Positions 19,403-28,356 of a stretch of 64,000 bases of DNA are shown here, piece after piece. Numbering within the stretch: position 1 is the first letter of the stretch; each line of letters opens with the position of its first letter. This DNA comes from Acidobacteriota bacterium (GTDB lineage Bacteria > Acidobacteriota > Thermoanaerobaculia > Multivoradales > J023): NCBI GenBank assembly GCA_029263395.1, contig JAJCXO010000177.1:36080-100079 (forward strand), given 5' to 3'. The position numbers and the translations under genes are program-made. The notes beneath the pieces are model-generated. The model saw only the letters and a list, made by a program, of their open reading frames with translations, was not told where the DNA came from and did no database searches.

Positions 19403-21040
19403 TTACTCCCCGCCCTCATCAGCCGCAGCTTCATCGCCCAGACCCTCATCCGCCAACGGGCGTGACACAACACAGGCGTTGATACCGCCCACTCCCATAG
19501 ACAGCTTGCCGACCGGGCCGCGTGGCGCGGGGCAGCCAGCATCAAAAGCAAAGTTCTGGTGGACCCCGGCGATCTGTTGATTGAGCTCGTCACGTTTGAG
19601 GCCGGTGGGATAAATCTCACCACGCTGGTAGCCCAGATATTGCGCGGTCAATTCCCAACCGCCACCGGCAGACATACCATGACCGAAGATACCTTTACGG
19701 GCGGTCACCAACACATCTTCGGACATCAGGTCGCGCACCATCTCGACCTCGTTGAAATCACCGGGAGTGGCAGTGGCGTGTAGATCCCAGGAGGTGATCT
19801 CTGACCCCTCACTGCCAGCCCGTTCGAGGGCCATCCGCATGGCCTCAGTCGGCCCCTCTTTCGATGGCGTGATGATGTGATCAGCGTCGGACGTGACCCC
19901 GACCGCCAACGGCTCCATCCCTAGAGGCTTGAATCCCTTGGCGGTCATATGGTCGTAGTCGCCGACGATCCACACCACCGAGCCCCCCGCAATGTGGGTT
20001 CCACGCAACTCGGTCAGTGGTTTCGACACCTGAGCATCGGCCGAGATCACCCGGGCGTTGTAAAACGCACTCACCAAGAGTGGGCTGGGAGGCGGGTCGG
20101 TGGCGCCGATCACCACCGCTTTGGCATCGCCGGAACGGATCGCGTCGATCGCCAACTTGAGCGTCACGCCAAACGTCGAACAGGCAGCCCCGACGGCCAT
20201 CGACATGCCGGTGATCTGTCCGAGCATCGAAATCTGGGCGGCGGCAATATTGTCGATGTTCCAGATAAAGTTTGAAGAGACCGCCTGCCACGGTGGCTGC
20301 GGCGTTCCCCACTTCTCCTGCAATCGTTTCAAGGCGCGACGTTTGTCCTTCATCGCCTTGAGCTTGCCGGACTCGACATCACCTTCCACCGCCACCGCTT
20401 CGATGGCACGCATCTCTTCGAGGTAAGTCTTGAGCTGTGGCGAGCGCGAGCTCCAGAAATTCCACCAGGCTTCCTCCGCCAAGTCGCGATCGTCCTCCGG
20501 CGCGGACTCGGGACGCGGTGGAATCGGTGCCCCCGAGTCGGTTTGGGTCGGGCAAGCTCCATCTCCGGTCGCACACCGTTCTTCGTAGATCCGGCGCTCA
20601 CTATTACGTTCCGGCGACGCCCAGAAACGCTCCCAACGGCGTTGTGCCCGATGGAACGCCAGCGACTGCTCGTATTGCGTCACAATGTCACCAAGGCCCG
20701 TACCCAGGTAGATGTGAGCCTGGGTACCGAGAGCCTGCAGTTCCTGCTCGAGACCGGGATTCTGACGCAGGGACTGAATGAAGGCCCCAATGGCGTACTT
20801 CACTGGCAGTCCCATTTTGCTCTCGAGCTGTGAGAAACGATTGGGCTTGAAGCGCTCAACGACCCAGCTGTGGTAGTCGTCGAACGAGAATTCCGGCACA
20901 CCAACCAAGAAGTTGTCGGGGCCGAAGCCGTTGAAAGGCTCGAGCCAGCTTTCACCCGCTTCTAGATTGCGGCTGAAAGCATCAATATTCGGTGAACGGG
21001 GGGCGACAACGCCCCAGCCGAAGATGCCTACACGTTTCAC
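19403..21040 (-). CDS. solitary beta-ketoacyl synthase with a large insertion
   Basis: A 545-aa thiolase-fold condensing enzyme. The catalytic residues are Cys287 (VGAACSTFGVTLK), His421 (DLHATATPGDFNE, corresponding to the usual HGTGT) and His454 (KGIFGHGMSAGGGWEL), so the Cys-His-His triad is intact. Residues about 125-250 form a highly charged insertion (many Arg, Glu and Trp) between the N-terminal strands and the active-site Cys, making the protein about 130 residues longer than FabF. The start is a GTG at 21040 overlapping the Elp3-like gene stop by 4 bp. No ACP, malonyltransferase or reductase is adjacent, so the acyl substrate is unknown. FabF-like or aryl-polyene/PUFA-type synthases are alternatives. 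Confidence 0.85.
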   Translation of the reverse strand: MKRVGIFGWGVVAPRSPNIDAFSRNLEAGESWLEPFNGFGPDNFLVGVPEFSFDDYHSWVVERFKPNRFSQLESKMGLPVKYAIGAFIQSLRQNPGLEQELQALGTQAHIYLGTGLGDIVTQYEQSLAFHRAQRRWERFWASPERNSERRIYEERCATGDGACPTQTDSGAPIPPRPESAPEDDRDLAEEAWWNFWSSRSPQLKTYLEEMRAIEAVAVEGDVESGKLKAMKDKRRALKRLQEKWGTPQPPWQAVSSNFIWNIDNIAAAQISMLGQITGMSMAVGAACSTFGVTLKLAIDAIRSGDAKAVVIGATDPPPSPLLVSAFYNARVISADAQVSKPLTELRGTHIAGGSVVWIVGDYDHMTAKGFKPLGMEPLAVGVTSDADHIITPSKEGPTEAMRMALERAGSEGSEITSWDLHATATPGDFNEVEMVRDLMSEDVLVTARKGIFGHGMSAGGGWELTAQYLGYQRGEIYPTGLKRDELNQQIAGVHQNFAFDAGCPAPRGPVGKLSMGVGGINACVVSRPLADEGLGDEAAADEGGE

Positions 21041-22818
21041 GATGGCGTCAACCTCAAATGTTGGTAAAGCTCACCATCGGCAAAGCCGAGGCGGCGATAA
21101 TACTCGCGGGTACCGACCGACGATATAACGGCAAGACTCTGGAATCCGGCCTCGCCGGCAATCTGCGCGGCTCGTTCGATCAGCCGCCGGCCTAGTCCCA
21201 GGTGTTGAGAACGATCGCGACGGGTGTCGCCCAGGCTCACCACCACGCCATACACATGGACTTCACGGATCATGGCGCTGGCCGCGATCTCCGGAATATC
21301 GGCCGCTTGCCTGGGTAGCGCTAGCCGACAGAAACCAACAATCTTGCGCGCCGGGGTGATGAATTGGAGGAACTTCTCAGGACCGATCGAGGTTTCGTAC
21401 TCGAGGCAGTCGAGGGTCAGCTGTTCGGGGTCCACCGGTTCACCGCGGATCTCACGGGCGCGGATATCGCGGCTGGCTTGTCCGCGGCGCTCTAGATCGC
21501 GCTCGACAACTTCACGGAAATTGGTCACCTTGTTGCCGACGTGAATATCGTCACCTGGAATGTCTCGAATGATGCGGGTGACTCGGCAGTATTCCGGTAC
21601 CTTCAGCAAACATTGGCTGACCACCCGGAGCAGCTCGTCCTCGGTGTAGGGCCGCCACTGGCCGGACTCGTAATAACGCATGAGCTCGGCACTTTCGATC
21701 AGACTGGTGGGGTAAATCTTGAGCTCGTCGGGACGGAAGTCGACGTCATCGAAAACACGGCCAAAGTCTTCGATATCGCGATCGGGATCGGAGCCGTAAA
21801 GATTCGGCATCCAGTGGGCATGGAGCTTGAAACCGGCCGCTCGTAACAGGCGCATCGCCCGTCGCGTGGCGGCAACATCGTGGCCGCGATGGTTCTTGGC
21901 CAGCACCTCGTCGGACAGGCTTTGAAAGCCGATCTGCACCTTGGTTGCACCCAAGCGACGGACGCGGACCACTTCGTCCTCAGACAAATGATCCGGCCGG
22001 GTTTCAACCACCAAACCGACACAACGGGCGATGGCGGTTTCATTCTCGAGCTGCACCGCTGCCAACTGCTCCCAGGTGGCGTTCTCGCTACGATCGAGCA
22101 GCTCGCCTTCGAGTTGCTCCGACAGATAAGTCGAGACCACCTGATTATAAGTGCGCTTCGGCGCCAGCCCATCAACCTCATGGTCGAGCTCGTGGAAGCT
22201 AACTGCGCCCCGCATCGTGTAGGGTTGGACGGTGTCCGACTGGCGGGCGGCGGCAAAATCGTTCATCGCGTCGAAGCAACGCTTGACGAACCAGATCTGG
22301 TAGGGCTCAGGGTAGAACGACCACGTCCCACCCAAAATGATGAGCTCCACTTTGTCGACCTCATGGCCGGTGTTGTAAAACGCCAACAACCGGCCGAGGG
22401 TTTGACCGTAGGGATCGAAGTCGTGTTGAGCGGCCCGCTGGGCCCCAGGCTCCCGGGACAGGTAGCTCTTGGGCATCCGCACGTCCGAGGGACAGAAGAT
22501 GCACTTCCCGGGGCACGGATAAGGTTTGGTCAACACCGTCACCGGCGCCACCCCGCTCTGGGTTCGCACCGGCTTCATCCGCACCCGCTCGACAAACGCA
22601 CTCTCGTCTTCTGGCCAGCCGAGGCGCGGCTTGAAGAAGCGATAACCGCGGATGATCTCGCTCTTCGAGAAAGCCCCACAGCCGGCCTTGGGATATTTGC
22701 GGACCAGGCGGTGCAGCATCGCCGCATCGAGCGTATCCACCGCGCGGATCTCGTCGATGATCGGCAGTAGCTCGCGTTCGTGCAACTGCGGCTCGAATCG
22801 GTGAGGGGAAGGGCGCAT
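21037..22818 (-). CDS. Elp3-like radical SAM / GNAT tRNA uridine-34 modifying enzyme
   Basis: A 593-aa two-domain protein. The radical SAM domain has the cluster motif PYPCPGKCIFCPSDVRMPKS, followed by a TIM-barrel-like part (ATKVQIGFQSLSDEVLAKNH, ELKIYPTSLIESAELMRYY). The C-terminal acetyltransferase domain has HLGLGRRLIERAAQIAGEAG and VISSVGTREYYRRLGF. This is the Elp3 architecture, which uses acetyl-CoA to add a carboxymethyl-type group to U34 of tRNA. I start at the ATG at 22818; the longer open frame has no ribosome-binding site. It is first in a chain of overlapping genes (ketosynthase, then DUF2868/DUF3482 after 93 bp). Bacterial Elp3 genes are patchily distributed. Confidence 0.9.
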   Translation of the reverse strand: MRPSPHRFEPQLHERELLPIIDEIRAVDTLDAAMLHRLVRKYPKAGCGAFSKSEIIRGYRFFKPRLGWPEDESAFVERVRMKPVRTQSGVAPVTVLTKPYPCPGKCIFCPSDVRMPKSYLSREPGAQRAAQHDFDPYGQTLGRLLAFYNTGHEVDKVELIILGGTWSFYPEPYQIWFVKRCFDAMNDFAAARQSDTVQPYTMRGAVSFHELDHEVDGLAPKRTYNQVVSTYLSEQLEGELLDRSENATWEQLAAVQLENETAIARCVGLVVETRPDHLSEDEVVRVRRLGATKVQIGFQSLSDEVLAKNHRGHDVAATRRAMRLLRAAGFKLHAHWMPNLYGSDPDRDIEDFGRVFDDVDFRPDELKIYPTSLIESAELMRYYESGQWRPYTEDELLRVVSQCLLKVPEYCRVTRIIRDIPGDDIHVGNKVTNFREVVERDLERRGQASRDIRAREIRGEPVDPEQLTLDCLEYETSIGPEKFLQFITPARKIVGFCRLALPRQAADIPEIAASAMIREVHVYGVVVSLGDTRRDRSQHLGLGRRLIERAAQIAGEAGFQSLAVISSVGTREYYRRLGFADGELYQHLRLTPS

Positions 22819-22986
22819 GATGAGGAGGTAGGGAGGGGCGGGGTGGAAGACTATCACGGGCGGTAGCTGCCCCCCACCCCATCAGACGGTGACGGCTGCC
22901 AACGACAAGTCTAGTCTGATCATGCGTCGACAGGACATTCGCCTGTCGATGACCATGCAGGAAGGCCCTGAAAGGACACCCACTCC

Positions 22987-24270
22987 ATGAACACGAACCT
23001 ATCCAGAGCCGGCCTCGCCGCGCTTGTTGTCTTTTCGATACCCACGATGCTCCAGGCTCAGAATGACGCCCAGGAGCCAGCACAGTCTCCGCAGCCAGCA
23101 CAGTCCCTCGGCCAAGCGCTCAAACAAGGTACCACCACGGTCCAGCTCCGTTACCGCTTCGAAACCGTGGACCAGGATGGCTTCAACAAAGAAGCCCATG
23201 CCTCGACCCTACGCACCGCCCTCGCGTATGCCAGTCAACCCTTCAAAGGGTGGAGCGTCGAGCTCGAAGCCGAGAATGTCGCTACCGTTGGCAACGATCT
23301 TTACAACAACCGAGGCGCCGGCTCCGACTCCAACGGAGTCACGGATCGACCGGTGGTGGCAGATCCAGAGCTCACCCAGCTCAACCAGGCTTTCATCCGC
23401 TACGAACGTGGTGAGACCGAGTTCACCGTCGGTCGCCGCGAGATCCTACTCGGTGACGTGCGATACGTCGGCAATGTCGGTTGGCGACAACACCACCAGT
23501 CGTTTGACGCTGTCACCCTGACCAACAGCTCCCTCGATCATCTGACGGTTCACTACAGCTACCTCGACAAGGTCCACCGCATTTTTGGCGACAGCCAATT
23601 GATGGCGAGCCATCTGCTCAATCTCGGCATCGCGGTTGGTGATCTCGGCAAGATCACCGCTTATGGCTACCTGCTGGACTACGATCAGCCCCAGGACGCC
23701 ATACGCTCAACCTCGACCTTTGGCGTCGAGCTCGCCGGACAACGGCAGCTATGTGGCGACCAGGCTCGATGTGGTCCCGGTCAACTGCTTTATGAGCTCG
23801 AGTGGGCCACCCAGAGTGACGCCGGAGACAATCCACGACAAATCGACGCTGACTATCTGCACGCGGTGATCGGTGGCAAAGCGCGAGGCATGACCGTCAA
23901 GCTCGGCCTCGAGGTGCTCGACGGCAATCGATCCGACGGGCAATTCAACACCCCGCTGGCCACCTTACATGCCTGGAATGGATGGGCGGACAAATTCCTC
24001 GTCACCCCACCCGATGGGCTCGAAGACCTTTACCTTTCCCTGGCCGGTAACCTACCCTTCGGCGGGGCGCGCAAGCTGGCCTGGAAGGCGATCTACCATG
24101 ACTTCGGAGCCGCCACCGGCGGCGCCAGTTATGGTGACGAGATCGACCTGCAACTGACCTGCAAGGCTACCTGGGGCCAAGTGTTCGGTCTCAAGGCAGC
24201 ACTCTACAACGCCGACACATTCTCCTCAGACGTCGACAAGCTGATGTTCTGGTCGGCTTATCGTTTCTAG
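22987..24270 (+). CDS. outer-membrane porin, alginate-export-like family
   Basis: A 427-aa protein with a signal peptide (LAALVVFSIPTMLQAQ, cleaved before NDAQEP). A Gln/Pro/Ala-rich segment follows, then a beta-barrel-like region with alternating hydrophobic strands (TVQLRYRFETVDQ, WSVELEAENVATVG, LTVHYSYLDKVHR). It ends in aromatic Phe (LMFWSAYRF), the usual outer-membrane beta-barrel signal. Elements such as FTVGRREILLGDVRYVG and WRQHHQSFDAVTL match alginate_export/porin-like proteins. It is monocistronic. The transported substrate is unknown. Confidence 0.82.
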   Translation: MNTNLSRAGLAALVVFSIPTMLQAQNDAQEPAQSPQPAQSLGQALKQGTTTVQLRYRFETVDQDGFNKEAHASTLRTALAYASQPFKGWSVELEAENVATVGNDLYNNRGAGSDSNGVTDRPVVADPELTQLNQAFIRYERGETEFTVGRREILLGDVRYVGNVGWRQHHQSFDAVTLTNSSLDHLTVHYSYLDKVHRIFGDSQLMASHLLNLGIAVGDLGKITAYGYLLDYDQPQDAIRSTSTFGVELAGQRQLCGDQARCGPGQLLYELEWATQSDAGDNPRQIDADYLHAVIGGKARGMTVKLGLEVLDGNRSDGQFNTPLATLHAWNGWADKFLVTPPDGLEDLYLSLAGNLPFGGARKLAWKAIYHDFGAATGGASYGDEIDLQLTCKATWGQVFGLKAALYNADTFSSDVDKLMFWSAYRF

Positions 24271-24739
24271 CCAGACCTGCGAGGGACTGATTGAAGTCCG
24301 CCGTCACTCGAAGACCCTTCGTCGGCACCAACACCTCCGAAGGCGGCGGTAGCCAGCCATTCCCGCGCTCCAACTCGCGTCCTGACGGCGGGACAAGACG
24401 TCTCCAGCCTCCAAACTCCCGTCCCGAGCCCGCCAGGAGACGTGTTGTGACGATGGAAAGCTCTTCTCCCGCCGTTGGACCCCCTGACCCAACGGTCAAC
24501 AGGCGTTCTCCCGCGGTTGGACGCGATACCTGACGTTCGAATGGCGTCCTCCCGGCGGGAGAGCCCTTGTTTCGACGACCGAAAGGTCTTCTCCCGGGTG
24601 TAGTTTTCTCGGCTTCTCGGGCGAATCACCCAAAACAGGCCCTGATTCGCCCGATTTCGTCATATTACGCCTCGAACATAGGGTGACAGTGAGGCTGACC
24701 GTCACCGTCACCGAGCATCACCGTCACCGAGCGTCACCG
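24271..24739. other. non-coding spacer with ~42-bp spaced motifs
   Basis: 469 bp without a credible gene. A TCCCG-centred motif recurs at 24361, 24417, 24467, 24509, 24550 and 24592, the last four at 42, 41 and 42 bp spacing. Inverted repeats lie within it: ACGTCTCC paired with GGAGACGT about 55 bp on, and CCGTTGG paired with CCAACGG at 24471-24495. It resembles a decayed array of structured repeats rather than a gene. Confidence 0.55.
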
Positions 24740-24745
24740 TCACTC
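24703..24745. repeat. 16-bp direct tandem repeat, ~2.5 copies
   Basis: Two full units CACCGTCACCGAGC[A/G]T and a partial third lie at the 3' end of the small 83-aa gene and run a few bases into its stop-codon end. Confidence 0.85.
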
Positions 24746-24991
24746 GAAAGCCGCCAGGCCTTTTCGGCGCGCCTGGTGCCTCTCGAAATTCGCTTGCCTC
24801 CACTTCTCTTCCTGTTCCCAAAGCTCTTCGACGGACCGGTGCTTGTAGACCCCGGGAGGAAAATACGGCTGGAGTGTGCGCTGCGCAAAGTCCCACGTCG
24901 AACGGATCGCGGGGAAAAGTTCGGGGTCATCGGGCTCTCGCCAGGTATTACCCTCCATCTCTTCTATCTTGCGATATTTGCGAACCGGCAT
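24740..24991 (-). CDS. small acidic protein linked to a nucleotidyltransferase
   Basis: An 83-aa protein with no leader, rich in charged and aromatic residues (EELWEQEEKWRQANFERHQ). It begins one base after the stop of the upstream nucleotidyltransferase, with CTAGGAG inside that gene as ribosome-binding site, so the two form a translationally coupled pair. I do not recognise a family. Size, coupling and partner resemble two-gene toxin-antitoxin or minimal-nucleotidyltransferase modules, but no HEPN motif (RxxxxH) is evident, so function is open. Confidence 0.7.
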   Translation of the reverse strand: MPVRKYRKIEEMEGNTWREPDDPELFPAIRSTWDFAQRTLQPYFPPGVYKHRSVEELWEQEEKWRQANFERHQARRKGLAAFE

Positions 24992-24992
24992 C

Positions 24993-25460
24993 TCAATCTC
25001 CTAGCCCGAAACGATGACGCAAACGCTCGGCATCTCCCCAATCCTGTGGCCGTACTGTGCCCTTCTTCATCTCGTAGAGCATTTGCGGAGTGACGACGCT
25101 CACTTCCACGCCGTCGAAGTCGAAGCGTTGACAAGCGAGACCGTCGAAGGTGTAAACCTCTCCCAAGCGGGTCAGAATATCGATATGGAAACCTCCGGCG
25201 GGCGGATTGTATTGGACCGCTGGGTACTCGCCCAAAAGCTCCTCGGCGTCGATCTCGTCGATCTCGGGATCTTCGAAGACCGAATGTAATGCACGGCGCA
25301 GGCGCTCGACGTTCTCCCGCTCAGGAGCGATGAAGACGTCGAGATCCTCGGTCGCACGGGCCAACCCGTGAAGGTTCAAGGCCACGCCGCCGAAAATGGC
25401 GTAACGCACTCCCTCGCGTTCGAGGGCGGCCAGCACCTTGTGTGTCGTCTCATAGTCCAT
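24993..25460 (-). CDS. nucleotidyltransferase-fold protein
   Basis: A 155-aa nucleotidyltransferase-like protein. The signature is FGGVALNLHGLARATEDLDV, with the Gly-Gly loop and DLDVF acidic pair that would bind Mg-NTP. A later IDILTRLGEVYTF segment supplies the third acidic strand. The C-terminal VVTPQMLYEMKKGTVRPQDW resembles the AbiEii/DUF6036-type tail (MLYxxKxxTxRxKDxxD). Members transfer nucleotides to tRNA or proteins, often as toxins or abortive-infection factors. It is coupled to the 83-aa gene immediately downstream. Confidence 0.8.
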   Translation of the reverse strand: MDYETTHKVLAALEREGVRYAIFGGVALNLHGLARATEDLDVFIAPERENVERLRRALHSVFEDPEIDEIDAEELLGEYPAVQYNPPAGGFHIDILTRLGEVYTFDGLACQRFDFDGVEVSVVTPQMLYEMKKGTVRPQDWGDAERLRHRFGLGD

Positions 25461-25637
25461 TAGCGACCCAGGAAGATCCTAGCAGACCCGGCATCCAGGC
25501 GAAGCCGCCGACCGCAACGCCACCACCTTCCTCGGCACTGCACCAAGTCGAACGACGACGACCGGCCCGGCGCTCGACGGCCGAGTGCATGTACCTTGGG
25601 AAGAATGGCCACGACTAAGCTGCAAACTTGGGACGGT

Positions 25638-26273
25638 TCAATCGCCGGAGTTGAGTTTCTTGATCTTGACGTAGCCCCCGACCGAGATAGCCGCTGGAAA
25701 GGTCACTTGTCGAATCTCAACTTCGAAATCCGCTTCGTGTTCTTGCCCATCCTCGGGCACGTACAGGCTTCGTTCGATACGACCAGTTGTCCAATCGCTC
25801 CAAGACCAGCCCTCGTCGCTGAAGCGAACACGGACCTCGTCTCCGAGTTCGGGCTCGAAGCGAGCGATGATCTCAGCCTCGGGATCTGGCCCCGACGAAG
25901 ACGCATCGGCTTCCGGGTCTTGTGTGATGGAAAGATCCATGTCCAGGATGTTCGACGCTCCTCGAGATCGACACGTCATCAGATCATCATCGGCCACGGC
26001 CGCCAGGTACCATTCCAATTGAGTCGAAGCCGCCCGGAACTGGCATTCCTGAATGAAACTGTGGAGATGATCCGAGTCGACATCCTCCAACATTGTCACT
26101 TCAAAAATTTGCGCCGTTTCGGCTTGCCCGGGATCCAGGTTGATGTCGATGACAAGAGTTTCTGCGGAGGTCAGCTGTGGACTCGATGAATAGGCAAGCA
26201 ATGCCAGAGTCATTGCGAGCCAAGTTCGCCGATTCCGCCTGAATTGACTCAAGATTCGTGTTGTTATGAACAT
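25638..26273 (-). CDS. secreted protein of unknown function
   Basis: A 211-aa protein with a signal peptide (positive n-region, then TWLAMTLALLAYSSSPQLTSA, cleavage near SAE). The mature region is acidic and predicted beta-rich (ETLVIDINLDPGQAE; FEVEIRQVTFPAAISVGGY). A Cys pair in FIQECQF and DLMTCRS could form a disulfide. No family recognised. A plus-strand open frame over the same stretch is less convincing because it has no ribosome-binding site or domain. The gene is monocistronic. Confidence 0.65.
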   Translation of the reverse strand: MFITTRILSQFRRNRRTWLAMTLALLAYSSSPQLTSAETLVIDINLDPGQAETAQIFEVTMLEDVDSDHLHSFIQECQFRAASTQLEWYLAAVADDDLMTCRSRGASNILDMDLSITQDPEADASSSGPDPEAEIIARFEPELGDEVRVRFSDEGWSWSDWTTGRIERSLYVPEDGQEHEADFEVEIRQVTFPAAISVGGYVKIKKLNSGD

Positions 26274-26654
26274 TTGAGGTTCTCCATAAGCTCGTTGGTT
26301 GAAGCCGTCTTACCCAAAGACATGGGGATACAGCTTCTCTTGGTGCCTGGTGAAGCATCACCAAGAGGCTGGACAGTAATTGTCTAGTCGCAAATAGCGC
26401 CCAAAGGGCGACAAGGCTCACTTCGTAGGCGAAAAATACGCCAGCGAAATAGCTTACTTTCTCCCACGGCAAGCCGTTTTCACCGCCAGAAGAACGGCTT
26501 ACTTTCTAGCCCACCCTGCGGGGCAGGTCTCCTCGCCTGCAATCAACCTCAACGGGTGGTCTCGCACGATACATATCTACCTAGAGTGGTCTTCTACCTT
26601 CAATCGAATGTTCGCTGCCTCCACTCTTTTTGCAGCCCTATTCAGGAGACGACT
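26274..26654. other. intergenic region upstream of the Rieske gene
   Basis: 381 bp between divergently oriented genes, without a credible ORF. It holds a 9-bp inverted repeat (CTCTTGGTG at about 26335, CACCAAGAG at about 26357). The element GCTTACTTTCT is present at 26452 and 26497 (45 bp apart), with a degenerate relative further upstream. The promoter for the Rieske/b operon should lie here. Confidence 0.5.
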
Positions 26655-27263
26655 ATGACGGCCTCCAAGGTTGCCCCCGATGGCGCCGAAAACGAGCCGG
26701 ATCGTCGACGATTCCTCACCACCGCCTCCTCCGTCGCGATGGGCGCCGGGTTGGCTGGTGGTTATGGCGCGTTCGGCGCTATCGCCGGCCGGTTCCTTTA
26801 CCCGGCACGGCCGGGAGATCGCCAATGGCAATTTGTCATCGAGACTGGACGACTAAGTCTTGGTGACTCGGTGCTCTACCGTGGCCCATCAGGCGAGACC
26901 ATCAACGTCACTCGTCAGGCCGAGGGCGGTGATGAAGCCGACTTCATCGCCCTTTCGAGTACCTGCCCTCACCTCGGTTGCCAGGTGCATTGGGAGGGCC
27001 AAAACAACCGCTACTTCTGCCCTTGCCACAACGGTACCTTCGACCCGGCGGGAGTGGGTACTGGCGGACCTCCCGGTGATGCTGGCATGGCCCTGCCCCG
27101 CTATCCGCTCAAAATTGACGGCGGGTTGCTCTTCATCGAAGTCCCGACGGCGCAACTGGCCGACGCATCAGCTCAGGGTGAGGTGATCGATCGCGCCCCC
27201 GGCGTGCATGGCCCGGGTCACGACCCCTGCCTCGCTTGTCAACCCAAGGGCCGCAAGGCCTGA
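26655..27263 (+). CDS. Rieske [2Fe-2S] protein of a quinol oxidase complex
   Basis: A 202-aa Rieske protein. Residues 17-48 are a Tat-type signal anchor (DRRRFLTTASSVAMGAGLAG). The cluster loops are STCPHLGCQVHW (ligands Cys104 and His106, with Cys109 for the disulfide) and FCPCHNGTFDPAG (ligands Cys122 and His125, with Cys124), so the site is complete. I use the ATG at 26655 with CAGGAGA upstream. It would take electrons from quinol at the outer face of the inner membrane. It is followed within 30 bp by cytochrome b, then three redox genes, in one operon. The C-terminal HDPCLACQPKGRKA adds a non-Rieske Cys pair. Confidence 0.93.
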   Translation: MTASKVAPDGAENEPDRRRFLTTASSVAMGAGLAGGYGAFGAIAGRFLYPARPGDRQWQFVIETGRLSLGDSVLYRGPSGETINVTRQAEGGDEADFIALSSTCPHLGCQVHWEGQNNRYFCPCHNGTFDPAGVGTGGPPGDAGMALPRYPLKIDGGLLFIEVPTAQLADASAQGEVIDRAPGVHGPGHDPCLACQPKGRKA

Positions 27264-27292
27264 GTGGCCATGCCCACCCGAGAGCAAGCCTG

Positions 27293-28351
27293 ATGTCGAC
27301 GCCTGTGCAATGGATCACGGAACGTCTACCGGTTTCCGGTGACCAACTCCGCGAGCTCACCAACGAGCCCGTCCCCTACCATTTGAAACGCTGGTGGTTT
27401 GCCCTCGGCGGCACCCCGGCTTACCTGTTCGTGGTCCAGATCATCACCGGCATCCTGCTGGCTTTCTATTATGAAGCCGCCTCGACCTCGGCCTACGAAT
27501 CGGTGCACTACATCACCCACGAAGCCGCCTTCGGCTGGTTCATCCGCAGCGTCCACAAATGGGCTGCGACGCTGATGATTGCGGCGGTCATCTTGCACCA
27601 GATGCGGGTCTACTTCACCGGCGCCTACCGCAAGCCGCGGGAGCTCAATTGGATGGTCGGCATGTTCTTGCTGATCTGCACCTTGATGACCGGCTTCACC
27701 GGCTACAGCCTGGTTTACGAACAGCTCAGTTATTGGGGAGCCACGGTGGGCGCCAATATCGCCGATACGGTGCCGGTGGTCGGCGGCTTCATCAAGAACA
27801 TGATGCTCGCCGGTGAAACTTACAACGAGCGCACGCTGTCGCGATTTTTCATCCTCCACGCGGCGGTGCTGCCGGTACTGATGGTGATGTTGATCGCTAT
27901 CCACATCATGATCATCCGCTTGCAGGGCATCACTGAGTTCGAGTTCAAAGACGAGATCGATGCCGACGGCGGCAAACCCAAAACGTTCAACTTCTTCCCC
28001 GACCACCTCTTCACCGAGCTGATCATCGGTCTGCTGTTGATGGTTGTGCTGAGCGCCCTGGCCACCATTTTCCCCGCCACGATGGGCCCACCAGCCGACC
28101 CGCTGTCGACCCCCGAGGTGATCAAACCGGAATGGTTTTTCTACGTCGCCTTCCGGTGGCTCAAGCTGTTCACCGGCACCGCCGCGGTGCTCAGCATGGG
28201 CTTCATCGTCTTCACCATGTTCGCCTGGCCATTCATCGACGACTGGATCAGGCGCAAGACCCGCTTCCAAGAAGCCAGCGTCTGGATCGGCATTGTCGGC
28301 GTCTTCGCCATCATCGCCCTGACGGTGTGGGAAGCGGTCGTCAAACACTGA
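27293..28351 (+). CDS. cytochrome b (b6 plus subunit-IV-like, single chain)
   Basis: A 352-aa membrane protein. The N-terminal half is cytochrome b/b6-like with helices around FALGGTPAYLFVVQIITGIL, a heme-ligand His pair in HKWAATLMIAAVILHQMR and another in ILHAAVLPVLMVMLIAIHIM. The C-terminal half contains the quinol-site motif PEWFF (PEWY-like) and three further helices, so both b6 and subunit IV parts are in one shortened chain. I start at the ATG at 27293, after the Rieske stop. With the Rieske protein it forms a quinol-oxidising core. No cytochrome c1 or f is adjacent; the multiheme proteins downstream probably serve as electron acceptors. Confidence 0.93.
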   Translation: MSTPVQWITERLPVSGDQLRELTNEPVPYHLKRWWFALGGTPAYLFVVQIITGILLAFYYEAASTSAYESVHYITHEAAFGWFIRSVHKWAATLMIAAVILHQMRVYFTGAYRKPRELNWMVGMFLLICTLMTGFTGYSLVYEQLSYWGATVGANIADTVPVVGGFIKNMMLAGETYNERTLSRFFILHAAVLPVLMVMLIAIHIMIIRLQGITEFEFKDEIDADGGKPKTFNFFPDHLFTELIIGLLLMVVLSALATIFPATMGPPADPLSTPEVIKPEWFFYVAFRWLKLFTGTAAVLSMGFIVFTMFAWPFIDDWIRRKTRFQEASVWIGIVGVFAIIALTVWEAVVKH

Positions 28352-28356
28352 ACGGC

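Noticed and set aside
25596..26189. 197-codon plus-strand gene
   Set aside because: It overlaps the secreted-protein gene on the minus strand, which has a signal peptide; the plus-strand frame has no domain and a weak start.
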